Shown: positions 45,214-57,820 of the stretch, piece after piece
How the letters are laid out: each line of letters starts with the position of its first letter
Position numbering within the stretch: position 1 is the stretch's first letter
Origin: Kalaharituber pfeilii
Lineage: Eukaryota; Ascomycota; Pezizomycetes; Pezizales; Pezizaceae
DNA: 64,000 nucleotides
Assembly (NCBI GenBank): GCA_015179045.1
Contig: WHUZ01000007.1
Span: 1,900,962 to 1,964,961, forward strand
Reading direction: 5' to 3'
Translations under genes and position numbers: made by a program
The notes under the pieces: generated by a model
The model's input: only the letters and a program-made list of their open reading frames with translations
The model's database searches: none
Told to the model about the DNA's origin: nothing

Positions 45214-46947
45214 GAGTGTTTCACCTAGAAACCGCCCATCACCGGGAAACCGCCCAAATTTATGGGACAATGGATAAAGCTCCTGTGAATGAGAATGGCC
45301 CTCAGGTGGGCTCAAATTAAAGCCAGAGCATGGGAGAATATAGTAAATTATTTTTTGCACATTCCTTTTACCAATTTATAGCATATGAGTGGTGACATAT
45401 TCTGGTATATATCCAACCCTTATATTAGCCATGCTGTGAGTCGCCATGTGTGGAAGAGCTTACCTGAAGTCTTATGTACTGAATATAAGCTCTATAGCCT
45501 ATGCTGAAGAGGTGTGGCAAGTTTGGTTGTGACTGCACTAATACCCATAGAGTACCAATAGCATACTCTAGTGAACATTTTTCCTATTTCGGTAAAGGTA
45601 ATACTGGGTGTTTATGCAAAGAAGAACATGAATAGGGACTGTCTAAAATCATAAAATAGCAATATATGTATAGGAAGATACTTTCCGAATAGCTTACAGC
45701 ACTGACTGCTGATTTGGACACATGAGTACTATAGTATATATGTGTGTATAAAAACTCAATTACTCAACATAATGCATAGGAGTACTTGATTATATGAGGC
45801 CATGGAGACTTAAAGACATCTTTTATTCATTCAGCAGTTCATGCCATCATGTCATCTATGACATCACATGATTGCTGTAACTATTTGGGGTTGTTAAGGT
45901 AGTTCTCTATAAGTGAATATGCATAAATGATTGTGATGTCAGATACGCTTGATATATAACAGCTATAAGTGTCAAACTACTATGTGTGCCATATAGAGGA
46001 CTAGTAACATCACTAGTCAAGAGTTTTCTTGATATGCCTAGTGGATAGGATGTAGCTCTATCTCCCTATGACCCCCATTGCAAAAATTGGGAATTATTTC
46101 TCACCTGGACTACAAGGAAACACTTGACTGGACAGATTGAACTCAGTAGCACCATAATTACTTACTTGGACTCTGCGTATGCAATTCACCACTGCTACAC
46201 CTCTGTACTTGCATTGCTATATACTAGACTGTTAGCATCTGCCCGAATCAGTTTGGGCTAGTTGAACTATGCAAAATAGGGCTGAATGGCTTGGGCCAGC
46301 CTAGATGGCCTTCATAGCATGAACTACTGAATGATTAAGCGATGTCTTCGAGCCTCCATGGTCTCATATAATCAAGTACTCCTATGCATTATGTTGAGTA
46401 ATTGAGTTTTTATACACACATATATACTATAGTACTCATGTGTCCAAATCAGCAGTCAGTGCTGTAAGCTATTCGGAAAGTATCTTCCTATACATATATT
46501 GCTATTTTATGATTTTAGACAGTCCCTATTCATGTTCTTCTTTGCATAAACACCCAGTATTACCTTTACCGAAATAGGAAAAATGTTCACTAGAGTATGC
46601 TATTGGTACTCTATGGGTATTAGTGCAGTCACAACCAAACTTGCCACACCTCTTCAGCATAGGCTATAGAGCTTATATTCAGTACATAAGACTTCAGGTA
46701 AGCTCTTCCACACATGGCGACTCACAGCATGGCTAATATAAGGGTTGGATATATACCAGAATATGTCACCACTCATATGCTATAAATTGGTAAAAGGAAT
46801 GTGCAAAAAATAATTTACTATATTCTCCCATGCTCTGGCTTTAATTTGAGCCCACCTGAGGGCCATTCTCATTCACAGGAGCTTTATCCATTGTCCCATA
46901 AATTTGGGCGGTTTCCCGGTGATGGGCGGTTTCTAGGTGAAACACTC
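45214..46947. mobile_element. Element with about 635-bp terminal inverted repeats and TA duplication
   Basis: GAGTGTTTCACCTAGAAACC begins the left arm and is inverted at the right end. The arms 45214-45847 and 46313-46947 appear identical over most of their length, with differences clustered in the innermost 60 bases. TA flanks both ends (45212-45213, 46948-46949). The unique centre is about 465 bp and codes for nothing recognisable. TA duplication suggests a Tc1/mariner-type mover, but such long arms are typical of fold-back elements. Confidence 0.8.
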
Positions 46948-46995
46948 TAGCTAGTTTTGGTGAAAAACGTGCGTCGGGACGTGGTGCACGTCGGG

Positions 46996-49900
46996 TTGTG
47001 GTGAAAGACAGTATATGGAGGGAATGGGCTGTCTGGATCGGCCTCGGACTGTGACTGGTGTACTGTGCGGGCTGCTGCTAACGGTGCCAATGGGCCGCTA
47101 AAGGACACTATCTTGTATTGCATAAGCTAATGGACCGTTCCTAACTCAACGAAAGAATTTTTTAAGAGAAAAAACCGCCCTAGGGGCAATTGTGAGATAA
47201 GTTGTTGTATGGAATTGTATTTACATACATGCGAATATTGACAGGATTGAGACATGTGCAGGAATTCTTCATGCTGGTGTCATAGAAGCTACAATGACAC
47301 AATCTTCGGTTCCATTCAACGCCTTTATCCTTTCAGCCCTAGCTCATTTTTATGCGCGACTTCAGCTCTATTCAAAGTACGAGCAGTAGCTTTTCTGATG
47401 ATTCACATAGTAGTAAAACGTGCATATTGTTGACGATGTTTCTATGTAATATTTTCTTAAGAATATTGAACATGAATTAATATTTATGACAAGAGTGAAC
47501 ATATCCAGAAGCTGAGATTGCAAACAAACGACAACATCGATAATGCAGGCACTGCTACAGTCAGATACTGAACATTGGTAGCATCACTCGTGCATTCTTA
47601 AATGACGATCTTTTCAACACATAAATGGCATTGTATTACTGAAATTCTAACTTGCTTAGCAAACATTTATATTTTTGTGCAGCCTCTTCGTAATTGCCAC
47701 GCACTAGGTGGTAGACTCAGAGCTTGCATTAGAGAGAAAACTAACAACAACGACACTAGTAGGCATAGTGCAGTGCATTTCAATGGTAGTGGCAGCTCGG
47801 TATCAATGACTCTGAGCGCCTGAAAGCACTAGTGATCTTAAGGGCAAGATGAACATTATTCACACATACAGTCGAGACCCCCTCCTATGGCAAGTGTCTC
47901 CGAGCGCAGCTCTACATTGGACCGAGGCTGACACGACTCATACATGCGGACAGCATTAGCTTCCTAGCCTCGTCGCCAGGCGTTAGTTGTACTAGCTTCT
48001 TTTGAACGAGAGTTGCCTTGTAATATGTTGAGCTTCTTGACCTAAGGTTGATTTGCTGGCGGAAATTATTGATTTGCAAAGCGCAGCACATGTGCCCACA
48101 TGTGCAAGCTTAAGCAGTGCGCCTGACAGTGAGGAATGCTTCGAGTTGCTCTTACCAACTGGACTAGCCAGAACACTTTCCGAAGGCACGATTAGCGTAT
48201 CCGGCTTAGTCCTGATGTCAATTTATATTACCGCCATGTAGTACCATTTACCTGTAGAAAATGTCCTAATTAGTACATGTAAACTGATTCTCGACATAGC
48301 TTGTGTTGTAGGCCTTAGTGATGTTATATTTAAGCCTTCATGACAAGGACAGAGGTTCACAAGGCTAGCCAGAATTAGGGACCGTATATGGCAATTCGAA
48401 TATGCATATATTGCGCTACAAGCGTGTCTACAGCTGAGGTGACATAACTAACAAAAATGAAGTTTATACCAGGCTCACGATATTGCGGATCTCAATCAGG
48501 CAGAATATCGGTGTCCCATAGTACGGTAGTGTTGACGTCAGAGACGTCGTTTCAATGTCACTTCTGGCACCACGAATTATCATCTGGTCCCTGCTGCACG
48601 CCTGGTGCTTCTTGCGTTGAGCGGGGTGTAAGTGGAATGGTGTAGATATCTCTGTTGCAACTGCAAGACACATGAAACTCCTGGGGCTGATCACGGGTAC
48701 TCGTTACTTATTGCTGCTTAGGGAAGGCAACTGGGATTGACGCGGATCTGGGCTGCAAGACACTGGGGCTGGCAGCTGGCAGCTGCTTGTTCTTAGACAC
48801 ACTCACTTTCCAGCATCAATATCGTGAACGTGGACCCTGTTGGCCAGCGCTTCCACATACACCCCGGATGGCACTATGGATGGCTAGTTGGAAGATCATT
48901 TGGAGCACAGTGAGTAGTAAATCCTGCCGTATCGCAATATTTCATTCCATGCCATGCTGGCTTCTATGGGTATTAGCCCACATTTACAGTTCATAATCGC
49001 CTGCTCTCGTGATAACGGAACAGCAGACGGCAGTTCTTCTGTGCAAAACATGCCCAAGGAACGAAGGCGCGGCCCCACCCACTGGAACCCAACATGGGTA
49101 CTAGTGGGAACTCCGCCTACGCCAGGCAGTAGATAACTTTGATCAAACGTCCATTGACCACCGCATCATTTTCAACCTTCACAGGACGCACTGCCTTAAG
49201 TATTATTGGTATTGCATGCCGCACAAGTGATTGCCCCTCCTCTGCCTCCAGCAATTTCATTTCCGGGAGATCCTCATGTACCTATCAGCCCACTTGCCAG
49301 AGAATCAATGAAACTACATTATAAGACCCCTGACTACCTTGCATGTTACATCCGCATCCGATACTACTAGACTACCAAAGCTAGGGTTGACAAAGTGCGA
49401 TGTGATACACACTATCTCAGACTGTCGTCATCCCTGTCACACTCGCTTGTTTCAACCCATTCGGCTGGAGAGTTGTGGGGTCTTTCGCTTATTGGACGAA
49501 TGAGATGGTGCTGAGAGCATATTGATCACCGTTCCAGAATTGTCATGATGAAAATCGCCAAATTCGCAAGCGGATAAAACAAGGCTAAATTCTTCTATCG
49601 GAGATTGTAGACGATTGAGCCTGCGACAGGTTAAAGAAAGAAAAAAGCCAAGCTCATATGGCGTAACGTGATAGGGCGGGACAGCTGTTAAGGTCAGATT
49701 CGCAATAACGGTCTCAGGAGCTTGGACATTTGTTCATATACCCATCTTGGTGCCCAATCATGTGGTAGGCCTTATCTAACAAATCCAACAAACGGCACAG
49801 GACAACAGCAAAAAAAGAAAATTGTTTTTGCGGTTGACTGACCTCCAGATATGTCTACTTGACAAGCCTGTGGACTCGCTTGATGAGGCAGAGTCCTTAT

Positions 49901-50224
49901 TCACAATTCAGTGGCCGAGCCAGTTAGTGGCTCGTTAATAGTTTCTTGATGGGTGCAGTATGCATTTCGTCGACAGTCGCTAGTACTGACTTCGAGAAAT
50001 CATGCCAAATTGAGCTAGGCGCGGCTCTAGGACCATTCACCACTTGTCCTGTGTGGCGCAAAATAAGCGAGTGTAAGCTAAGTTGCCAATTTGTTTTATT
50101 GACGATATATAATTAGTTGAAGTGCCCATCATACGCATGATTTAATATCTGGTATCAACTGCTGTTCCTCTGAGGCACGTTATATATCTATAATTCTACG
50201 GTTGTTCTTCCTCGCTTGTTGCAG
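46996..50224. other. Intergenic, no gene seen
   Basis: About 3.2 kb with only short frames in all six readings. None carries a motif or a plausible splice pattern. Confidence 0.5.
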
Positions 50225-52374
50225 ATGTCTGCGTCTGCATTTGTTATTTACACGAACTTTCAGATTTCCAGTCGAGCTTTTGCTGCAAATATGAGCACGC
50301 AAGCCAGCAGACGAGAGAAGCCCACAGTTAAAGTGGAAGAACAAGAAGATAAGCAAGCAAAGGCTAAAGCACTTACTAAATCATTATCGAAGCGAAAGCA
50401 TAGAAGCATTTTCAGATCTCGGACTCTCCCCTGGGATTCAAACACAGAAGTATCAAAAAAAGCGATCTCACAAGCATGGCCAAATGCTATTGGCGTATGT
50501 ATCTACGAATTGGTATTTTACGGACAAAGGAATTCACTGACAAGTTGCCAATTGTCAAAAGTTCAAATATCATAAAGATGTTACAATCCCAGTGCAATTG
50601 AAGATTACTGGTGAATTTCCAGATTATGTCAGGTATGGATTTGCCGGTCCTGTGCAATCATTATGAGATCATCGAGCTGGTGTCTGATACTGTTGGACAG
50701 AGGCACATTATATCGCATTGGGCCTGGCGGCCATGAGGTGGAGACTGAAGATGGCGGAGTCTTCCAGCTCGACCACTGGTTCGATGGTCTTTCTCAGGTT
50801 CACCGGTTTCAGATTGTTGACTCAAAAGCTATATACTATAACTCTCGACATACATGCGACTCACTGATCGAAGACTACCGCCGACAGGGCAGCATCGGAA
50901 ACCACTTTTCATTCGGCCAGGGCCGAGACCCATGCAAATCGATCTTCAGTAAATTTATGTCTGTCTTGAAACCCCAGAGACCCTTGACCAGCAACCCAGA
51001 AAAGAATAAGAGCAGGGTTAATATTAGTGTGACCCTATCGACAGATTTCCCAGGCTTACCTTCAACAACTACTGATTCAGGACCGGACAGCATTCAGAGC
51101 TTATACGCCAAGACAGATAGTAGCAGCTTCCAGGCCATACACCCTGAGACGCTAGAGCCTGTGGGACTTGCACAGCAGAGGACGCTGCACCCAGACCTGA
51201 AGGGGCCGATGTCGGCGGCGCATGCCAGGACGGATCCTGTTACAGGGGACCTTTATAACTTCAACTTGGAACTTGGCTCGCAGCCCACATACCGGGTGTT
51301 TAGAGTGTCCAAAAAGACTGGTAAAACGGCAATATTGGCAACAATACAAGACGCACCGGGGGCATATATACACTCTTTCTTTCTGTCAAAGAAGTATGTC
51401 ATTCTGTGTGTGTGGAACTCACATTTGGCGTTCAAAGGCATGGGAATGTTGTGGCATAAGAACATCATCGATGCTATCGCGCCTTATGATCCCAGCAAGA
51501 AGGCAAGGTTCTACGTTGTAGATCGGACAGAAGCGATGAGTGGTGTTGTGGGAGTGTATGAATCGGAGGCCTTTTTTGCGTTTCACACAGTGAATGCATG
51601 GGAAGAAGAGACCTCCGATGGTGGTGAGGACGTCATATGTGAGGCTACGGCGTTTAGAAGTTTAGACATTATGAAGAAGTTTTATATTCATAATTTATTG
51701 GGGAATGTGACGGAGGCGCAAGAGTGGTTAATGAAACAGGAGCCGAGATTGACGAGGTGGAGATTAGCTAGGGTAGGAGAGCATGCACTCGAACATTGTG
51801 GGAAACAGAAGGCGGCGGCAGGATGGAGCTGTGGGATGAAGGTCAAAAAGGTGGAGAAGGTGTATATGGTGAAGGAGGAGCAGAATTTTGAGTTGCCGAC
51901 GTTGAACTCAGATTACGTGTGTAGGCCGCATAGGTATAAATTTACCCTGAATCGTGGTTTCGGCTGCCTCAGAGCAATGGACTGACAGTTGTGATGAGAA
52001 GGTACACTTACGGTCTCAACACCCTTGGCGCCTCCACCCTCCTTGAAAACATCATCAAGTACGACTCGCAAACACGCACACATATAATGTGGTCTACGCA
52101 AGGTCATACCCCCGGCGAACCAATTTTTGTCCCGGATCCCGCAAGTAAGGATGGGACGGAGGATGATGGCGTGTTGTTGAGTGTAGTTCTGGATGGACAT
52201 AGGGGAAGGAGTTATTTGTTGTGTTTGGACGCAAAGGAGTTGAGAGAGGTGGCGAGGGCAGAGCTGGAGGGGGTGGTGCCATTGGGGTTTCATGGGAGGT
52301 TTGTGGGGAAGGGAAGGGGGGTGACGGTTGAGGAAGGGAAGGGAGCATGTGAAAGGGGGTGGGCCGAGTGGTAG
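50225..52374 (+). CDS. Carotenoid oxygenase family protein (torulene-dioxygenase / apocarotenoid-cleaving type)
   Basis: Plus strand, exons 50225-50494, 50562-50632, 50701-51933, 52002-52374 with introns of 67-68 bp (GTATGT...CAAAAG, GTATGG...GGACAG, GTATAA...GAGAAG). The total of 1947 nt gives 648 aa. The family entry motif reads WPNAIGF then LKITGEFPDYVRGTLYRIGP. Four His contexts that bind the iron are recognisable: DHWFDG, AHARTDP, IHSFFLSKKYVIL and FHTVNAWEE; the C-terminal part has GEPIFVPDP. The substrate is probably a carotenoid or apocarotenoid. The N-terminal 70 residues are charged and variable, so translation may start at the second ATG (50291) instead. A near neighbour for carotenoid synthesis is not in the window. 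Confidence 0.88.
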
Positions 52375-53787
52375 GGCGAGGGGCGGGGAATGGGGAAGGG
52401 GAGAGGAGAGGTCCGGCGTTGAGAGTTAGGTTGGGAAGATCTGGACTTACGAAATTTTTTGGGTTGGGCTGGTATCCATGGAATAGACAAGTGCTGGAGA
52501 GGAAATTGGCATAAAGTAAAATAGACTAGGGTCGGTTGTGGGAACTGAATATACTCTACAGGACACCAGGGGCTACAGGCATAAGCGGGAGCGTTGGTCG
52601 AAGATCTTTACGTTTATGTTTATGTGTATATTGGATTGTTTGATGGTTAATGAAATTTTTGGGAAGCCTGGATTGGTATGCATGTGGGTTGGAGAGGGTA
52701 ATATTTCCCTCTCAATTTATTTTTTTTAATCTTCTTTATTTATTCTATTCTATTCTCATTTATTTCATTCTTACTTTTTTTATTTTTTTTGACATATTTT
52801 TGAATTTTGTCCTGCTGGCGAGGCCCAATCCCTGAATGTTAGCAGTTATATGTTTTTTTAGATAATTAATAAACAGATTTGTAATTCGAGCGTATAACCA
52901 GTCCACGCGCGGCAATGAAGCTATCGTCTTAACTTGAGTTTTTGAATCAGCGAATGGGGGTATGGAGTAAGATTAATCTAACCTCGGACAGTAATGAACC
53001 TCCCCCATTAGTTGATGAGTTTTGTATAGTCTTCGGATAAAGTTATCCTATTTGACACTTGATACCGGTATACCCCCCCGACATTTAGTTTGTCGCGAAA
53101 ATAAGGCTTTGTTGAGTAGGTAGGAGAGTTAGGTTACCCCCACCCCTCAAAATAAAAAAGAAAGACAGAAGGAAGGAAAGAAAGAGAAGGAAAGGAAAGT
53201 CAGGGGAGGTTTTAGGAATTTATGGGGAGTTTTACGCTGGTGAGGGGATTATATGGTGGGACGTACGATATGCATATGTGCTTGGATATTATTATCTGAT
53301 GATGGGGGGGTGGATGGGTTGGGAAGGGAAGGAAAGTGGATATAGAACAGAATATGTATGTATATAAATAAAATAGATTGGCTAACATTGGAATGTGGAT
53401 GATTTTGCATGTATCTGGATTCCAAAAGCTGGGGAGGAACGGCGGTGATGAGGGGGAGCATCTCAGAAGAGCTGGGGCGGAGTGGGAGTTGTTGACGTGG
53501 GGGTAAGAGAGGGAGAAGGAGGGAGAGCTGTGTGGACGCTAGGTAGGCATGGCTGGGTATGAGAATATCATACTAGGTACGGACTGTGGAAAATTTATAC
53601 ATAGTGTGATGCTTTTCCGTAATATTTCAGGATAAAACGCTACGTGAGCACGTCAAGTTATGAATTGTGAAACAGTCTGAAAAAGAATCGGGAAAAACGT
53701 TTTGGGTATGGATTTACCGTCAATTTGCATTTGAATGCTTCAGGAGTTATGAATTATAGGCTTGGGTTCAAGAACTTTCTGATATTG

Positions 53788-53819
<32 letters not shown>

Positions 53820-53883
53820 TCTCTTATTCCTCCTTACATCCTCCCCTCCCCTCTCTGTTTCCATCTTCAGCTCACCCTGTCTA
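52375..53883. other. Intergenic, no gene seen
   Basis: Purine-rich tracts (53100-53220) and a 29-A run at 53793-53819 without any recognisable retroposon body. It lies between the 3' ends of two convergent genes. Confidence 0.55.
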
Positions 53884-55861
53884 CTACCACATAAACCTCT
53901 GAATTTTTCCTGGCTCACTCTCCCAGCTAAACCCCCTATGCAAAAACAAATACGCTGTCACTCCATTGACGGCAGCAAACCAGGCCATCTCTAACCACCA
54001 TCTCCATCTGCTACTCCCCACCGCAAGCCGCCACAGAACCCACCCAGGTACAAAGTACCGGAACTCGACTAGCCCTGCGCCGATCACGGAGAGGAGGAAG
54101 GCAATGAGGTAGGAGAGGAACCACAGTGATGATACACCGGAGTCTTTTGGTAGGCTTGATTGGGGGCGGGGGATATGATTGGGAGATTGTGTGGAAGAGG
54201 AAGAGGAAGGGCGCTGGAGAGAATCAAGGATGCACCATCCGCAGCCATAGTAGATGGGAACAGCGAGGTATTTGATGGGCGGGTGATATAGGATTGTCCG
54301 GCGGAAGAGGTAGAAGGGGTAGTGTCTGTTGTCTGCAAGGAGGTATGGGTGGAGGACGGTGTTTTTGTGGACGATAAGGAGCATGGTGGAGAGGATGACG
54401 AGGGTGAACATTGTGCGGGCAGTTTTGGCAAAGAGGGTGGATTGGGATTCCGGAGGGGTATAGGTATTTGTATGAGGAGTTTTACTATGGGTGTTGGAGG
54501 AGAAGGAGGAAGGGATGAAGAGGGGGAAATTTGCGTGGAGGAACCGCAGGGGAAGGCAGGGGGCAATGAGGAGGGGCCAAGATATGAAGAGGACGAATAG
54601 GGTAAAGTAGAAGAGTTGGGGGAGGTGCAGGGTGGCAGTGTGAGCAGATTTGTCGCCTGTTTTTATAGTTAATTATTTTGATGGAGTGAGAAGCGTGAGG
54701 AAGGGGAGGGCTTACCGAGGACAATTCCGCCGTTGAGAATGACGAATGCGATGAAGGAAAGTATCACGGTGAGGAATGGGAGCGCGGCAGCGATGGCCTG
54801 GAGTGGGGAGCGGAGGATGGACAAGGCGAGAGAGTACAAGGAGATGAGGACACCTGGTCCTTGGTCAGTAAACTATACAACAAATATGTATTTGACAAAG
54901 AATTGGCTCACCTAAGAAGGGCCATCCCCTACAAGGTTGACCTGCGCCAAAGGTGGGTTATAGATCACTCTACTGTTCCAGATGTCTTGGAATATGGATA
55001 CTATGTTTTGATTACTAGTATCATATTTCTTCTCTTGAAGCTGCGTGTTGGGTTCAATTGTAAGTTGACTAACAACGTGCAATACACAGAAGAAGGAGGT
55101 CCAGAGGACATTGGTTTGGCGGAAGAGGATGGAGATAGCGGAGAGCTAATTTCAACACCAAGTGTTAATAGTAAAAGAGTTGTTCCCCATGCACGGAAGG
55201 GACCGTCGAGATAAGTATATACTCACCATAGCACTCTCCCATGCCTTCCCCCCAATAGCCTTTCATACGCCGCCAATACAAACACGGTACTCCACACATC
55301 CGTATAAAATAGCCCCGCAAAAAAGAACATCAATGGGAAAAACGCAATGGAAACCGCATCCCTTGCAGCATCTACCTCACTCCTTCTCAATTTCCGTGAT
55401 ACTCGGTACCCCAGGACCGGAAGCACGATTGCGACTCCGATTGCATTGAGAGAGCGCAGGATAGCGGTTGAACAGATGTAGGTTTCTGGCTGGCCTAGGA
55501 TTGGACGAAGGGGAAGGAGAAGGAGAGTGTAGATATATGAGAGGATATATCTGGTTTCCGCAATCAGTGATCTCATACTAACAAGAAAATAACGGGGATA
55601 ATACAATCCAAACGGCGTCGTAATCTTGTCATCCCACTCCATCCATTTCCCATCACAGTACCGTTGCGCTTGGGGTATATGAAATACTTCATCCTGCCAC
55701 ATGCGCCAGAAGTCAGATGGGAATGTCAATTTATCCAGGGCTTGGGGGAATTGTGCGACACTCACGAGATACGGTTGCGGAACGATTGACTGAAACTTAT
55801 ATGACAGGACAAGCGTCGCTGCTACCAGGAACGAGATGTGGAGGGGAAGTTGAGAAGTCAT
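53884..55861 (-). CDS. ALG10: Dolichyl-phosphoglucose alpha-1,2-glucosyltransferase (Alg10/Die2), with a 1-nt frameshift
   Basis: Minus strand, exons 55861-55605, 55550-55227, 55145-54933, 54872-54716, 54656-53884. Motifs in order: DEVFHIPQAQRYC, WDDKITTPFGLY, SILFRQTNVLW, NGGIVLGDKSAHTATLHLPQ (an ER-lumen loop of this family), then LLADNRHYPFYLFRR, VEFRYFVPGW and a C-terminal IQRFMW. Multiple hydrophobic helices lie between. The enzyme adds the last, alpha-1,2-linked glucose to the lipid-linked oligosaccharide in the ER, completing Glc3Man9GlcNAc2. The exon total is 1724 nt, one short of a multiple of three. The break is at a G run (plus-strand C-run 55248-55253): one more G would keep ERLLGG and WESAM in one frame. 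It is either a sequencing or assembly slip or a loss-of-function mutation. The 5' splice site of exon 3 (GTAGGG) is my least certain junction; a stronger GTGAGC nearby would leave a stop in frame. Start at 55861 is the first ATG. Confidence 0.85.
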
Positions 55862-57160
55862 GGTCGGGAGCGTGAGGTTGGGAGACGTGAAGCATTGGCG
55901 CGCCAAGCAGCGACAGCTATACCAGTCTCGTGACCTTGACGCTTAGTCATAGAGGACGGTCATATTGCGTGAGTTGAGGGTAAATGGTGTTATGCTATAG
56001 CAAACCGTAAAAATCAATACCTGTCGGGACAGGCACTTGTTGCCTGCATGTACACTGACCGCCTGCTCCACTTCTGATCGCCTGTTCTCAGCCTGGGTCT
56101 TAGTCTGAGTCCGAGCTGACCCTGGGATTGCCTCATTTACGTTCATGGCACACTTAGAAATAAACGCAATTTTCACACCATAAAATTTAAAAGGTCGGAT
56201 TTTACCCCATGGGGTAATTTACACTATTGAATTTTCATTTAACAACAGAGAGAATGATAACGAAACGGAGCGATAAGGCGATTAAAAGTGGAGCAGGCGG
56301 TCAGTGTGCATTCAGGCAGAAAGTGCTTGTCCCGAGGGGTTTTGCAATTCTTAGCCCAGAACTTTGCGGATATCTTTACAGGAGTTACTATTCTATAGAG
56401 TTCAAACACGCTTCCAGCGCTTTACGAGAGTATCCATATCATTCCTCCAGGGGCCCTTTAAATGCTCTGGAATTTTGGTTAAAGTGTGATCTCGTTTCAC
56501 GAGACCATATGATAAATATTCTTCGGGCCTCTGAAAATACAGCTGCAAGGTTACATTCCGGCGCCTACTTTGTTAACCCTCAACTACTATAGATTGGCAT
56601 TTATAATAGCCCCTCTCACCCACCCAGCGTTGCTTAGAAGGGAGCTCTACATGCCCAACCTGCCCAAAAGGAAAAGAGCACCACCCCCAGGGCCACTTCG
56701 ACTGCAAAGAGCAAACGGAAGCCATGCTAGAGCCCCCACCCACGTTACCTGCCTTCATATGCTAAAGACCTCCATGTCTATCAATCCTCATGTGTCCTGT
56801 TATGCTGTTTCATGTATGTATAATTCGTGTTTTTAAGTTCCGTTCATCCGCCGTGTAGATGGGTCTTCAAGTAGACGTCTTCTTCTCCCTACTGCCTACT
56901 GGCGTGGGTCTATGGCGTGGTTCTGTAAAAATATAGAGTAGAGAGTATATTCTATTAAACTCGTTGGGTGATCTTGGGAGCTCTATTCATTTATCTACCG
57001 ATTCTTCGGCCCTCTTTATACCCTTCTGTGGCTACAATTCACTGGTCAACTGGTTTCCCAAATTGGGTTTATCCGCCCAAACTGGTCGTTTCCGGCAATC
57101 CCGCCCAAAGCGGCCATTTTTGGGTTAGCCGAACCTCGCTTACGACCTTATTCGGGGAAG
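55862..57160. other. Intergenic, with an inverted repeat
   Basis: Upstream region of ALG10. It holds the inverted repeat at 56021-56336. No other gene seen. Confidence 0.5.
56021..56336. repeat. Inverted repeat, about 62-bp arms
   Basis: Left arm 56021-56082 (CTGTCGGGACAGGCACTTGT...) is inverted at 56276-56336 with about 80-85 per cent identity by eye. The loop is about 190 bp. Possibly a small MITE remnant. No flanking duplication identified. Confidence 0.6.
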
Positions 57161-57560
57161 ATTTTTTTTTGTTTTTATTTCATTAATTGCATGCCGCCCT
57201 GTGGGCTATGGTGATATTTGGTTACATATAATAGAAGAAAGTAAATGAGAAATTAGTAAGGGAATAAGAAATGCCTAAATCCGTCCGATGTTAAAGTACC
57301 TAAGTTAATACAGGAGTTCTCAATCCTCCCCTGCCCATATCAAGACCTTGGCTACTTCCGCCCCCCCCCCACCTTCGGCTGTCTCAGTCCGTCCGCTCCT
57401 TTTGGTATTTTTCCCATCCATGACTGGCATTCTGAAGATATGTGTGTGAAGTTCTCCGGAGCCTTCCCACACCATCGACATTCCGGTGATTCCGCCTTGC
57501 CTATGCCGTATCTCTATTCTTTGAGCCCTTTATTATTCGGGGAAGAGTTTATTACCAATG
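57161..57560 (-). mobile_element. 5'-truncated LINE copy (3' end)
   Basis: Minus strand. 57530-57350 encodes the zinc-finger-like C-terminus GKAESPECRWCGKAPENFTH, parallel to ADGPECRW at 29.1 kb. It is followed by the UTR with CCATAGCCCACAGGGCGGC and AATTAATG, then an A-rich tail (57180-57162). A homopolymer (C-run 57361-57371) and stops break the frame. Confidence 0.7.
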
Positions 57561-57797
57561 GTCCGTGGCAGCGATGGCATAGGCTATGATGTTTGGGTAT
57601 AATAATGCCACTTCGCCGTAGTTAGAGACAGACATATCGCGTAAAAATCCGGATAGGAAAAAAAGACAACAGTGCGGAGCTGGAGGGCACGTTGCACGCC
57701 TACTTGAGTAGATATCTATGGGTATATAGACCCTGCCATAGGTTGGTAGCCTGTATGCGGGGTTACGTGATCCAAAGATGAAAAGGAATATGACATC

Positions 57798-57820
57798 GAC
57801 CCCACTCGCTTCGCTCGGGG
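57798..57820. repeat. Second copy of the GC-rich stem-loop motif
   Basis: Identical loop sequence ACTCGCTTCGCTC to the copy at 28071, with a stem of seven pairs CGACCCC / GGGGTCG. It lies between two LINE 3' fragments. Confidence 0.7.

Larger units (their letters stand above)
43723..46995. mobile_element. Outer inverted-repeat pair enclosing nested elements
   Basis: CACGACGTACACCACGTCCA...ACGCACGTTTTACACCAAAACT at 43723-43765 is inverted at 46953-46995 with about 5 differences in 43 bases. It encloses the hAT-like and long-TIR elements. It may be a larger decayed transposon hit by later insertions. No transposase is visible. Confidence 0.5.

Noticed and set aside
53793..53819. 29-A run as another short retroposon
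   Set aside because: No body resembling either family and no direct repeats next to it.
54322..54600. Plus-strand Gly/Glu-rich ORF
   Set aside because: Antisense to the last ALG10 exon, whose product ends in the family-typical FMW.
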